Shown piece after piece: positions 54,063 through 63,789 of a stretch of DNA of 64,000 nt. This stretch comes from Flavobacterium indicum GPTSA100-9 = DSM 17447. GTDB lineage: Bacteria; Bacteroidota; Bacteroidia; Flavobacteriales; Flavobacteriaceae. Under the pieces are notes generated by a model. That model was not told the DNA's origin. It did not search any database and saw only the letters and a program-made list of their open reading frames with translations. Location: contig NC_017025.1 of the NCBI RefSeq assembly GCF_000455605.1, positions 1,798,001 through 1,862,000 on the forward strand, in the 5' to 3' direction. Both the position numbers and the translations under genes were made by a program. The first letter of the stretch is position 1; every line of letters begins with the position of its first letter.

Positions 54063-54071
54063 GAATCCGAC

Positions 54072-54551
54072 TTACATTTTACTTAATTTCACAAATCGAA
54101 TATATCCTTTCCCTTCCGCTTTTTCTGCTAAACCTTCAGTTGTTAAAGGAATTTCAACATCCGTAACGTGGTATTTTTGGTTTTCCACGGCCGACTCAAA
54201 TCGGATTTTATAACCAGCATTTAGTTTACTATCATCAATTTCTAAAACCGTAACACTTCTATCACCACCTGCCACTGAAGCACCTGTTTTAGCATCAACT
54301 TTCTTCTTTTTATTGTAGAATTTATACCATTCTTTAATGTCTTTGTACCATTTTTTATCATCACCCATAACATACAACGTTTTTTCATATTGCCCTTTCG
54401 GATTGATTAATGATACTACTATATAAGCTCCTTCTCCCACATAATTTGACATTTGCAACATGCATTTGTATTTTGATGTTTGTGCTATGGCTTGGTTTGC
54501 AAATAGACCAAGAACTAGTACTAGTACTGTGTATTTTATATATTTTTTCAT
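54072..54551 (-). CDS. DUF2271 exported protein, probable covalent flavoprotein
   Basis: A 159-residue protein with signal peptide (MKKYIKYTVLVLVLGLFANQ then AIA). It contains D86-A-K-T89-G90-A91-S92, matching the D-x2-[ST]-G-A-[ST] motif modified by ApbE, so Ser92 is the predicted FMN site. With ApbE and the PepSY reductase in the same run, it is the likely periplasmic electron acceptor. The DUF2271 label is from recalled family features and is moderate to good. Confidence 0.8.
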   Translation of the reverse strand: MKKYIKYTVLVLVLGLFANQAIAQTSKYKCMLQMSNYVGEGAYIVVSLINPKGQYEKTLYVMGDDKKWYKDIKEWYKFYNKKKKVDAKTGASVAGGDRSVTVLEIDDSKLNAGYKIRFESAVENQKYHVTDVEIPLTTEGLAEKAEGKGYIRFVKLSKM

Positions 54552-54552
54552 G

Positions 54553-56031
54553 TTATTTTAAAAAGTCGATATTAATTTGATTTTTAGTTAAAACTTCATT
54601 CGCTTTGGCTAAATCATAAGCTGTTTCATCGAATTCTGTTTTTAATGTTTTATCCGCATTTAAAGTTAGTAAGTATTTTAAAACACTATCATCTTTGGCA
54701 ATCATCGCCGCTTTTTGTAAAGCCGTTAATCCTTCTGCATTTTTAGCATTGATATCAATTCCAAAACCTTCTAATTTTTTGATCAAATTTAAGTCATTTT
54801 TAATAACTGCAATATGATACAAAGTCGAACCATCTTGTTGTGGAACTTGTACTGCAATACCTTTTGCTTTTAACAAATTCATTTTATCAAGAAAATCATC
54901 ATTACCCCCTCTTGGAGTTCGATAATTTTGAACTAAATGATACGCTAAATTATGATTTTCTTTATCTTCAATTGAAATAGAAGCTCCTTTATTTATTAAT
55001 TCATTTATTACCTCAACTGAACTCGATTTAACCGCTTGAGTCAAAGCCGATTCGCCTTTAGCATTTACAGTATTTACTTTTGCTCCTAAATCAAGTAACA
55101 ATTTAATTAAAGAAATATCTCTTCCAGATGCTGCATTCATCAAAGCTGTATTTCCATCATTATCAGCACTATTTACATTCACTCCTTTAGAAATAAAATA
55201 CAAAACGATATCCGATTGATTTTCCTTTTTAGCTAATATATGTAAAACTGATTCTCCGTTTTTTGACAATTTTGTTGGTTTAATTTTTAATTCATCCACC
55301 AAATATTGATATACTTCAATAGTATTAGCCGTTCTTCTTGATGCTTCTGCAGCATTAATTAAAGAAATAGGTGTAAATTTTACTCCTTTAGAAAGTAATG
55401 TACGTAAATTAGAAACATTACCTGATCGAGCAGCATAATCAAAAACTGTATTCCCCTCTGCATCAACATCTTTTAACGAAAGCCCTTTAGTCACCAAATA
55501 ATTAGTTAAACTTAAATCTTTATCATTTGCAATAGCCAACATTAACAAAGTTGCATTGTTTTTATATTTTTTCTTCGGATCTAATCCCGATTTGAAAAAT
55601 AAATCATATAGTGCTGTGTTGTTTTGTCCTCCATTCGCAGCAAATACAAGCGGTGTTGCATCATGAGAATCTTCTAAATTTATATTTGCTCCTTTTTGAA
55701 TTAAATACTCTACCAATTCAACATTTCCTTTACTAGCAGCCCAGTGTAAATAGATACGACCATCATGCGTAATCTTATTTACATCATTATCATTTTGATC
55801 TAATAAAAATTTAATTACCTCATTTGAAGCATTGTTATTAATTGCCAAAACTGTTGGGTCAAAAGCCGAAGGATTAAGCTCGGCAGGATTATTTCCCTTT
55901 TCAATTTCTGCTTTAACTGAAGCCACATCCGGATTTTTTTTCCAAAATCCTTGATCCAATAAAGTATTCCCTTTTTGAGCAGAAAGCAAACCTGTAACCA
56001 CTAAAGAAAGTACCAAAGTTATATTTTTCAT
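54553..56031 (-). CDS. exported ankyrin-repeat protein
   Basis: A 492-residue protein with signal peptide (MKNITLVLSLVVTGLLSAQ) and about a dozen ankyrin-type repeats, for example GRIYLHWAASKGNVELVEYL, GNTALMNAASGRDISLIKLL and EGLTALQKAAMIAKDD. Likely a protein-binding scaffold in the periplasm. It ends one base before the DUF2271 gene start and is probably part of the flavin module. The start at 56073 is less likely because it places 14 residues before the signal peptide. Confidence 0.85.
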   Translation of the reverse strand: MKNITLVLSLVVTGLLSAQKGNTLLDQGFWKKNPDVASVKAEIEKGNNPAELNPSAFDPTVLAINNNASNEVIKFLLDQNDNDVNKITHDGRIYLHWAASKGNVELVEYLIQKGANINLEDSHDATPLVFAANGGQNNTALYDLFFKSGLDPKKKYKNNATLLMLAIANDKDLSLTNYLVTKGLSLKDVDAEGNTVFDYAARSGNVSNLRTLLSKGVKFTPISLINAAEASRRTANTIEVYQYLVDELKIKPTKLSKNGESVLHILAKKENQSDIVLYFISKGVNVNSADNDGNTALMNAASGRDISLIKLLLDLGAKVNTVNAKGESALTQAVKSSSVEVINELINKGASISIEDKENHNLAYHLVQNYRTPRGGNDDFLDKMNLLKAKGIAVQVPQQDGSTLYHIAVIKNDLNLIKKLEGFGIDINAKNAEGLTALQKAAMIAKDDSVLKYLLTLNADKTLKTEFDETAYDLAKANEVLTKNQINIDFLK

Positions 56032-56227
56032 TATTACGTTATTTTTATTTATATTAATTCTAAACAAGAGCAAAGGTATTAATAAAAATGACCTGATAAA
56101 ATGATTTAAGATTTTTTTTTATAAAAAAAGTAATAAAAGAATAAGAAATTTTACGATTTAAATTATAGGTATAATAGAATATAATCTTAAATTTGAAGAT
56201 ATGAATCTAGAATGAATTTAAAATCAT

Positions 56228-56929
56228 ATGATTACAATAGACAATTATTTAGATACGCATTACATACATAGAAGTAATTGGTTGCGTGCAGCAGTTTTAG
56301 GCGCAAATGATGGAATCATTTCAATATCAAGTTTAGCCATTGGAGTTGCAGCAGCAAGTTCAACAAGAGAACCAATTGTATTAGCTGCAGTTGCTGGTTT
56401 GGTTGCTGGTGCATTGTCTATGGCTGCAGGTGAATATGTATCGGTAAGTTCACAAACAGACACTGAGAAGGCTGATATTGCAAGAGAAAAACAAGAGTTA
56501 ATTGAAAATCCAGAAGGCGAATTGCAAATTTTAGCCCAAATCTATGAACGAAGGGGATTAAAAAAAGAAACAGCGTTACAAGTCGCACAAGAATTAACAG
56601 CACACGATGCATTAGGCGCACATATTCGAGATGAACTCGGACTTAATGAAATTTCACAAGCCAATCCCATTCAGGCAGCTCTTGCTTCGGGAGCAGCATT
56701 TACTGTTGGAGGCTTATTACCAATGTTAGTTACTTTATTTGCTCCGGTTAAACAAATGGAATATTTTCTTTATGGTTTTACCATTTTATCATTAATTGTG
56801 TTAGGAGGTGTTTCAGCAAAAACTGGAGGGGCAAGTATTTCCAAAGCCATTTTAAGAGTTACAATTTGGGGCACTTTGGCTATGGGATTATCTGCCTTTG
56901 TGGGGTATTTATTTGGTGTAAAAGTGTAG
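56228..56929 (+). CDS. VIT1/CCC1-family transporter
   Basis: A 233-residue membrane protein of the VIT (vacuolar iron transporter) type: LRAAVLGANDGIISISSLAIG, EYVSVSSQTDTEKADI, a cytosolic loop with paired acidic residues and histidines (ELTAHDALGAHIRDELGL), and GGLLPMLVTLF. It likely moves Fe(II) or Mn(II) out of the cytosol. A LytS/LytTR pair follows closely. Confidence 0.9.
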   Translation: MITIDNYLDTHYIHRSNWLRAAVLGANDGIISISSLAIGVAAASSTREPIVLAAVAGLVAGALSMAAGEYVSVSSQTDTEKADIAREKQELIENPEGELQILAQIYERRGLKKETALQVAQELTAHDALGAHIRDELGLNEISQANPIQAALASGAAFTVGGLLPMLVTLFAPVKQMEYFLYGFTILSLIVLGGVSAKTGGASISKAILRVTIWGTLAMGLSAFVGYLFGVKV

Positions 56930-56966
56930 TGTATTTTAATCGCTTTTGCTTCTATTAATTCGTATT

Positions 56967-57716
56967 ATGCATACAACTATTTTAATTTCAGCATTTATAG
57001 TTTGCTTCATTTTTATGTTGGTGGCCCTTTATTTTTATAATAAGTGGCAACAGGCAGAACTACGAAAAAAAAATATGGAAGAAAATTTCAACCGTTTAGA
57101 AAACAATATCAATACATTAAAACTTCAAAATTTAGAGTCGCGTTTAAATCCTCATTTATTTAAAAATACCTTAAATTCCATACAGTCACATGCGTACCAA
57201 ACGTATTATGCCTTAGATAAAATGTCAAATGTTTTGGATTATATTTTATATGAAAGTCATAATAAATTGGTAACTCCCAAACATGAAATTGAATTCGCAT
57301 TGAATTTAATAGAGATTTATAAAATTAAAATAAGTCCGTTGTTTGAATTAAAAGTAAAAACTAAAATTGACGAACAAGATTCGCTCTACCATCAGGAAAT
57401 ACTTGCGCCTTTAATTACCATTGATTTAATTGAAAATGCATTTAAACATGCTGATTTACAAAGTCCGGATGCTTTTATTTCAATCACTTTTGAATATAAA
57501 AACAACCAATTATCTTTGTCGGTCGCCAATAAAATTTCGGCCAAAACTCCTTTTAAAAAAGAGAAAAGCGGTATTGGTTCTGAAACTCTGGAACAACGTC
57601 TAAAAATCATTTATCCCAATTGTTTTAAATTGGATCGGTACATTGAAAACGATAATTATATTGCCCAACTAAAAATAGATTTACTTGAATACAAAACTAA
57701 AATGCTTGCTTCTTGA
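56967..57716 (+). CDS. LytS-type sensor histidine kinase
   Basis: A 249-residue kinase with one N-terminal membrane helix, a short coiled coil, then the His-kinase motif LESRLNPHLFKNTLNSI, and the ATPase motif TIDLIENAFKHADLQ. It has no sensory domain beyond the helix. The frame opens earlier with a TTG at 56946, but ATG 56967 is the natural start. It overlaps the next gene by 32 bases. Confidence 0.88.
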   Translation: MHTTILISAFIVCFIFMLVALYFYNKWQQAELRKKNMEENFNRLENNINTLKLQNLESRLNPHLFKNTLNSIQSHAYQTYYALDKMSNVLDYILYESHNKLVTPKHEIEFALNLIEIYKIKISPLFELKVKTKIDEQDSLYHQEILAPLITIDLIENAFKHADLQSPDAFISITFEYKNNQLSLSVANKISAKTPFKKEKSGIGSETLEQRLKIIYPNCFKLDRYIENDNYIAQLKIDLLEYKTKMLAS

Positions 57717-58404
57717 TGATGAAATTCCGGGATTAACTTACCTAAAAATGCTTTGTGAGCAAATTTCAGATGTTGAAGTTGTAAAAGCATTTAATAATCC
57801 GGAGTTATTTTTAAAAGAGAGTTCTTCTCTCGATTTTGATTTCTGTATAATGGATATTGAAATGCCTACAATGAATGGGCTTCAAGTAGCTAATCTTTTA
57901 CATGGAAAACCGGTGATTTTCACAACTGCTTATAAAGAATATGCAGCAGAAGCTTTTGATTTAAATGCGATTGACTATGTTCAAAAACCCATAAAAAGAG
58001 AACGTTTAGAACAGGCCATTGAAAAAGCTAAACTAAGATTAGGAACTCCTAAAGAAGAAAAAAACTTTGTTCAATTGAACACCGATAAAGGCAAATCATT
58101 ACTCTTTTTCGATGCAATTGATTACATAAAAATAGCAGAGGTTGATAGTCGTAATAAAATAGCATTTCTTAAAGATGGTATACAATTGACATTAAAAAAT
58201 ATTACTTTTGACAAATTATTGGAAATACTACCTTCTTCTAACTTTATTAGAGTAAATAAAAGAGAATTAATTTCAATAAAAATAGTACATGTTTTCACTT
58301 TTGATGAAATAACTTCGAACTTAAAAAATCAGAAAGGCGATCTTATCCGATTTCAATTGAGTGAGGCCTACAAACACGATTTTTTAAATAAGATCAATAC
58401 CTAA
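57685..58404 (+). CDS. LytTR-family response regulator
   Basis: A 239-residue regulator with a receiver domain (acidic pair D11-D12, phospho-acceptor D57 in CIMDIEMP, and the final Lys in YVQKPIKRE) and a C-terminal LytTR DNA-binding domain (IDYIKIAEVDSRNKIAFLKDG, FIRVNKRELISI). No in-frame ATG fits; the start is a TTG at 57685 within the kinase gene, so translation is coupled. It pairs with the kinase upstream. Confidence 0.85.
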   Translation: MNTKLKCLLLDDEIPGLTYLKMLCEQISDVEVVKAFNNPELFLKESSSLDFDFCIMDIEMPTMNGLQVANLLHGKPVIFTTAYKEYAAEAFDLNAIDYVQKPIKRERLEQAIEKAKLRLGTPKEEKNFVQLNTDKGKSLLFFDAIDYIKIAEVDSRNKIAFLKDGIQLTLKNITFDKLLEILPSSNFIRVNKRELISIKIVHVFTFDEITSNLKNQKGDLIRFQLSEAYKHDFLNKINT

Positions 58405-58520
58405 AAAATTTCATTACAAAGTTTTCAGGTCTTATTACATTAGACCGCTAATTAATTACGCCTTTGATTTTACTATACAAATTATATTCATTTTTACATT
58501 GAATTATAAATTATAGTACA

Positions 58521-60794
58521 ATGTTAAATTTTAAGAAAAGTGTATTTTACTTTGTTTTAGTAAGTTTTTTTTCTGCAATTATTTATTGGTATTTAACCAT
58601 TGGTGTTGCACTTGAAAAAGGTAGAAATATTATCCAACCAGAAAGTAAAAAATCCAATTTCATGGAATTTATCGATTCTATGATTCATAATTTAACCCAC
58701 CCTCTAGCCATTTTATTGGCGCAAATTGTTACCATTATTTTAGCCGCAAGAATATTTGGTTGGATCTGTAAAAAAATAGGGCAACCTTCAGTAATTGGAG
58801 AAATCCTTGCTGGAATTGTATTGGGTCCTTCAGTGATTGGTCTGTATTTTCCGGAATTTACCGCTACCCTATTTCCAGTAGAATCATTAGCAAATCTTCA
58901 ATTTTTAAGTCAAATAGGTTTAATTCTTTTCATGTTTGTAATCGGTATGGAACTCGATCTCAATGTCCTTAAAAATAAAGCTCACGATGCCGTTGTTATT
59001 AGTCATGCCAGTATTATTATACCATTCACATTAGGTATTGGATTAGCATACTATATTTATTTAAATTTTGCACCAGAAGGAGTTAAATTCACTTCCTTTG
59101 GCTTGTTTCTAGGAATTGCCATGAGTATTACTGCCTTTCCTGTTTTGGCCCGAATTGTTCAAGAACGCGGGTTACAGAAAACAAGATTAGGTACTATTGT
59201 AATTACCTGTGCCGCTGCTGATGACATTACTGCTTGGTGCATTTTGGCTGCTGTTATTGCTATTGTAAAAGCAGGTTCATTTACAAGTGCCTTGTACATT
59301 ATTGCCTTAGCGGCCCTTTATGTACTTTTCATGATTAAAATTGTAAAACCATTTTTGAAGCGCGTAGGTGATTTACATCAGACTAAAGAAAAAATTAGTA
59401 AACCCATTGTCGCTATTTTCTTTTTAACATTAATTATTTCTGCGTATATGACAGAAGTAATCGGAATTCATGCCTTATTTGGTGCGTTTATGGCAGGTGC
59501 AATTATGCCTGAAAATATTAGCTTTAGAAATATTTTTATTGAAAAAATTGAAGATGTCGCTTTAGTATTATTATTGCCTTTATTCTTTGTATTTACAGGA
59601 TTACGAACCGAAATTGGTTTATTAAATGATCCTTATCTATGGAAAGTGACCGGTTTAATTATATTGGTGGCTGTAACCGGAAAGTTCATCGGAAGCTCGT
59701 TAGCGGCAAAATTTGTTGGACAAAGTTGGAAAGACAGTTTAGTAATTGGCGCCCTCATGAATACTAGAGGTTTAATGGAATTGGTGGTACTTAATATTGG
59801 GTATGATCTGGGGGTTTTGAGTCCGAAAATTTTTGCTATGATGGTCATTATGGCGTTAGCAACAACGTTCATGACCGGACCTGCATTGGATTTAATCCAA
59901 TGGATTTTTAAAACAAAATCAACGGATTTACCTGTTGAAATTGCAAATGTGAGTAAATATAAAGTTTTAATTTCATTTGGTTCCCCGAATTTAGGGAAAT
60001 CATTACTAAAACTAACGCACAGCCTCACAAAGAAAATGAGTAATAATGCTGATATAACAGTAATGCATTTGGCACCAACAAATGAAATTCATCAATACAA
60101 TATTGAGCAATATGAACACGATAATTTTGCTCCACTTTTAGAAGAGTCTGAAAAAGAGAATCAAAAAATAACAACTTTCTTCAAGGCATCTAACGATATT
60201 GAAGGTGATATTATTGAAGTAGCCAACAGAGGCGAATATGATTTATTATTAATTGGAGTTGGACAATCTATTTTTGACGGAAGTTTATTGGGTAAAATAT
60301 TAGGTTTTACAACCCGAATAATCAATCCGGAAAAATTATTAAATCAAGTTACAGGTAAAGAAAACCTATTTGAGAATTCGCCCTTTGATGAACGTACTCA
60401 AGATATTATTGCCAAAAGTAAAGTACCTGTTGGAATATTAGTAGATAAAAATTTAGAAAAAACCGAATCTATATATATTCCTATTTTTAATCAAAATGAT
60501 GTATTTTTAATTCAATTTGCTCAAAAATTCATCAAAAACAATGATTCACAAGTAATTTTTCATGATATAGGCGGACATATTAAGAGTAATCCTCAAATAA
60601 AAGAACAAATCCGCTTGATAGAACAAATTGCACCCAATCATGTTGCTTTAATTGAAGACAAAACCATTGACAAAACCTTTTTAAAAAAACAAGATTTAAT
60701 GTTAATTGGAATTGAAAGTTGGAAAAACTTAATTGACACCAAAAGTCTTTGGTTATCCGATATCCCTTCAACATTAATTATAAAAAATGAGTAA
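58521..60794 (+). CDS. CPA2-family cation/proton antiporter
   Basis: A 757-residue antiporter: 12-13 helices with IGQPSVIGEILAGIVLGPSV and the GLFLGIAMSITAFPVLARI core, the paired acidic residues in CAAADDITAW, then a long C-terminal cytosolic part with USP-like folds (residues about 450-757). It exchanges Na+ or K+ for H+. It begins after the LytTR gene and ends at a shared terminator. Confidence 0.9.
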   Translation: MLNFKKSVFYFVLVSFFSAIIYWYLTIGVALEKGRNIIQPESKKSNFMEFIDSMIHNLTHPLAILLAQIVTIILAARIFGWICKKIGQPSVIGEILAGIVLGPSVIGLYFPEFTATLFPVESLANLQFLSQIGLILFMFVIGMELDLNVLKNKAHDAVVISHASIIIPFTLGIGLAYYIYLNFAPEGVKFTSFGLFLGIAMSITAFPVLARIVQERGLQKTRLGTIVITCAAADDITAWCILAAVIAIVKAGSFTSALYIIALAALYVLFMIKIVKPFLKRVGDLHQTKEKISKPIVAIFFLTLIISAYMTEVIGIHALFGAFMAGAIMPENISFRNIFIEKIEDVALVLLLPLFFVFTGLRTEIGLLNDPYLWKVTGLIILVAVTGKFIGSSLAAKFVGQSWKDSLVIGALMNTRGLMELVVLNIGYDLGVLSPKIFAMMVIMALATTFMTGPALDLIQWIFKTKSTDLPVEIANVSKYKVLISFGSPNLGKSLLKLTHSLTKKMSNNADITVMHLAPTNEIHQYNIEQYEHDNFAPLLEESEKENQKITTFFKASNDIEGDIIEVANRGEYDLLLIGVGQSIFDGSLLGKILGFTTRIINPEKLLNQVTGKENLFENSPFDERTQDIIAKSKVPVGILVDKNLEKTESIYIPIFNQNDVFLIQFAQKFIKNNDSQVIFHDIGGHIKSNPQIKEQIRLIEQIAPNHVALIEDKTIDKTFLKKQDLMLIGIESWKNLIDTKSLWLSDIPSTLIIKNE

Positions 60795-60826
60795 AAAAAA
60801 TCCCGAGATTACACTCGGGATTTTTT
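60795..60826. terminator. shared terminator between the antiporter gene and valS
   Basis: AAAAAATCCCGAG, 6-base loop, CTCGGGATTTTTT: a perfect 13-bp stem with T runs on both strands, between convergent genes. Confidence 0.92.
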
Positions 60827-60828
60827 AT

Positions 60829-63456
60829 TTATTGTAAACTTGCTAAACTTTGTTCTAGAGTGGCTATTTTAGCTAATGCATCAGCTTCTTTTTTACGCTC
60901 ATTTGCAATTACTTGCTCTGGAGCTCCGCTAACAAATTTTTCATTCGATAACTTTCCTTGAACTGAGCGTAAGAAACCTTTCGTATAATTTAATTCTTCC
61001 GTTAATTTAGCAATTTCAGCTTCTAAATCTACGTTTCCACCAACAGGAATAAAATATTCATTTGATTTTACACGATACGATAAAGCACCATTTACTTTTT
61101 CACCTACATATTCTAAATCAACAATATTTCCTAATTTCATAATTACTGCATCAAAATGAGTTGATGCTTTTTCATTATTAACTACTTTTAATTCAATAGT
61201 TTCTTTAAACGGAATATTTTTGTCTTTTCTTATAGTTCGAATTCCTGAAATTACTTCAGTTGCCAATTCAAAATCCGAAATTATTTTCTCATCAAAAGAT
61301 TTCATTTCAGGCCAAGAGGCTATAATTAAAGCTTCTTCTGGAGTTCTTTCGGCAATATACTGCCAAATTTCCTCCGTTAAGAACGGCATAAAAGGATGTA
61401 ATAATTTCAAATTAGCTTCTAACATTTCAATTGCTTTATTGAATGTTGTTGTATCAATAGGTTGTTGATATCCTGGCTTAATCATTTCTAAAAACCAAGA
61501 ACAGAAATCATCCCATACCAATTTATAAATTCCCATTAAAGCATCTGAAATTCGATATTTGTCAAAGTTATCTTCAATTTCAACTAACGTCTTTTGCAAT
61601 TTAGCTTCGTACCATTCAATGGCAACTTTAGAGGATTCTGGTTGCGCTATATCCGCTACTTCCCATCCTTTAATTAAACGGAAAGCATTCCAAATTTTAT
61701 TCGCAAAACCTTTACCTTGATTACATAATTCCTCATCAAATAAAATGTCATTTCCTGCAGATGAACTCAATAACAATCCAACACGAACTCCATCAGCACC
61801 AAACTTCTCAATTAATCCTAGTGGTTCTGGTGAATTTCCTAAGGATTTTGACATTTTACGGCCTTGTTTATCACGTACCAATCCAGTTAAATATACATTT
61901 GAAAACGGTTTTTCACCGGTATATTCATATCCTGCAATAATCATTCGGGCTACCCAGAAGAATAAAATATCCGGACCTGTAACCAAATCATTAGTTGGAT
62001 AATAATACTTGAATTCTTCATTTTCTGGATCCATCATACCTCCAAAAACAGAAATTGGCCATAACCAAGAGGAAAACCAAGTATCTAATGCATCTGGATC
62101 TTGTTTTAGGTTATTGGTTGTTAGTTCTTGGTTGTTCGTTTTTTCTTTAGCTAAAACCAAAGCGTCTTCAATAGTCTCAGCAACAACAAAATCTTCTTTT
62201 CCATCACCATAATAGTAAGCAGGAATTTGTTGGCCCCACCACAATTGACGAGAAATATTCCAATCGCGGATATTATTTAACCAATGTGCATAGGTGTTAT
62301 TGAAACGAGAGGGATGTAACTTAATCTCATCGGATTCTAAAACAGCTTTAATAGCAGGTTTCACTAACTCGTCCATTTTCAAGAACCATTGATCCGACAA
62401 TCTTGGTTCGATTACTGCTTTTGTTCTTTCAGACGTCCCCACATTGTTAGTATGCAATTCAACTTTTGCTAAAGCACCAATTGATTCTAATTCTTTTTCA
62501 ATGGCTGTACGAACTTCGAAACGATCTTTACCTTCATAATGCAAGCCGAATGAATTTAAAGTCGCGTCTTCATTGAAAATATCAATAATTTCTAATCCAT
62601 GTTTATCTCCTAGTGTTTTATCGTTTACATCATGAGCTGGTGTAACTTTTAAACAACCCGTACCAAATTCCCTATCCACATATTCGTCGAAAATAATAGG
62701 AATTACACGGTTACAAATAGGAACAATCGCTTTTTTCCCTTTTAAATGGAAATAACGTTCATCTTCAGGATGAATACAAATTGCAGTATCACCTAAAATA
62801 GTTTCAGGACGAGTAGTTGCGATGGTTACAAACTCTTCACTTCCATCGATTTGATACTTTAAATGGTATAATTTACCTTGTCTTTCTTCGTATATTACTT
62901 CTTCATCAGACAAAGTCGTTTTTGCTTCAGGATCCCAATTTACCATACGGTAACCGCGATAAATCATGCCTTTGTTATATAAATCAACGAACGATTTAAT
63001 AACAGAAGCCGACATATCGTCATCCATAGTAAATTTAGTTCTATCCCAATCGCAAGAACAACCCAATTGTTTTAATTGTTCTAAAATGGTTCCACCGTAT
63101 TTTTCGGTCCAATCAAACGCATGCTTTAAAAACTCCTCACGAGTTAAATCTGCTTTATTAATTCCTTCCGATTTTAATTTAGCTACTACTTTAGCCTCAG
63201 TTGCAATGGAAGCATGATCGGTTCCAGGCACCCAACAAGCGTTGAAGCCTTTTAAACGAGCACGACGTATTAATACATCTTGAATCGTATTATTTAACAT
63301 ATGCCCCATGTGTAACACTCCTGTTACGTTCGGTGGCGGAATTACTATAGTATAGGGAGTTCTATGATCTGGAGTTGAATGGAAATACTTGTTTTTCATC
63401 CAATAGTCATACCATTTTTTTTCTACTTGTTTGGCATCGAATTGTGCTGGTATCAT
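60829..63456 (-). CDS. valS: valyl-tRNA synthetase
   Basis: An 875-residue class I synthetase: [15 protein letters not shown] (HIGH variant), CP1 editing domain ([12 protein letters not shown]), the KMSKS motif in [13 protein letters not shown], anticodon domain and a C-terminal coiled coil. It charges tRNA-Val. Near residues 440-450 the codons read [10 protein letters not shown] and the DNA looks like a short tandem repeat (62107-62139), possibly a domesticated intergenic repeat. Confidence 0.97.
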   Translation of the reverse strand: MIPAQFDAKQVEKKWYDYWMKNKYFHSTPDHRTPYTIVIPPPNVTGVLHMGHMLNNTIQDVLIRRARLKGFNACWVPGTDHASIATEAKVVAKLKSEGINKADLTREEFLKHAFDWTEKYGGTILEQLKQLGCSCDWDRTKFTMDDDMSASVIKSFVDLYNKGMIYRGYRMVNWDPEAKTTLSDEEVIYEERQGKLYHLKYQIDGSEEFVTIATTRPETILGDTAICIHPEDERYFHLKGKKAIVPICNRVIPIIFDEYVDREFGTGCLKVTPAHDVNDKTLGDKHGLEIIDIFNEDATLNSFGLHYEGKDRFEVRTAIEKELESIGALAKVELHTNNVGTSERTKAVIEPRLSDQWFLKMDELVKPAIKAVLESDEIKLHPSRFNNTYAHWLNNIRDWNISRQLWWGQQIPAYYYGDGKEDFVVAETIEDALVLAKEKTNNQELTTNNLKQDPDALDTWFSSWLWPISVFGGMMDPENEEFKYYYPTNDLVTGPDILFFWVARMIIAGYEYTGEKPFSNVYLTGLVRDKQGRKMSKSLGNSPEPLGLIEKFGADGVRVGLLLSSSAGNDILFDEELCNQGKGFANKIWNAFRLIKGWEVADIAQPESSKVAIEWYEAKLQKTLVEIEDNFDKYRISDALMGIYKLVWDDFCSWFLEMIKPGYQQPIDTTTFNKAIEMLEANLKLLHPFMPFLTEEIWQYIAERTPEEALIIASWPEMKSFDEKIISDFELATEVISGIRTIRKDKNIPFKETIELKVVNNEKASTHFDAVIMKLGNIVDLEYVGEKVNGALSYRVKSNEYFIPVGGNVDLEAEIAKLTEELNYTKGFLRSVQGKLSNEKFVSGAPEQVIANERKKEADALAKIATLEQSLASLQ

Positions 63457-63789
63457 ATAAAAGTTTGAAATTTGAAGTTAGAAGTTTAATTGTATTTTAA
63501 ACTCTAGTATGTTATTAAAAATGCTTACAAAAATTAACTTATCTACTTAAACGTAATAAGAGAAATCCATTCTAATCATTACAAAGCAAATAGATGGATT
63601 ACAAACAGACATTGTTGACTCGCTCTTGAAGAATCAAGAAAAAATTGCTTTTTATATGTCGATTACTTTGGTACACTTTTTGTATTTATTTATGCAAAAG
63701 TAGTTATATCAACAGAATAAAAAAAATGAATTTAGGTTTTGTTGGTAACTCAAAAAAAATTATTTTTACCAAACTCAAATTAACAAAAA
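63457..63789. other. 333-base intergenic region between valS and the DUF1573 gene
   Basis: Divergent promoters are expected. Seen: an inverted repeat AATCCAT ... ATGGATT (63564-63600), a TACTTTTG -7 match on the minus strand at 63695-63702 that would give valS a leader of about 230 bases, and AT-rich sequence otherwise. A frame at 63645-63866 has no coding features. No RNA gene is recognised. Confidence 0.5.

Noticed and set aside
63541..63600. A T-box or other riboswitch before valS.
   Set aside because: The inverted repeat there has only a 7-bp stem and no T-box consensus. T-boxes are also not expected in this phylum.
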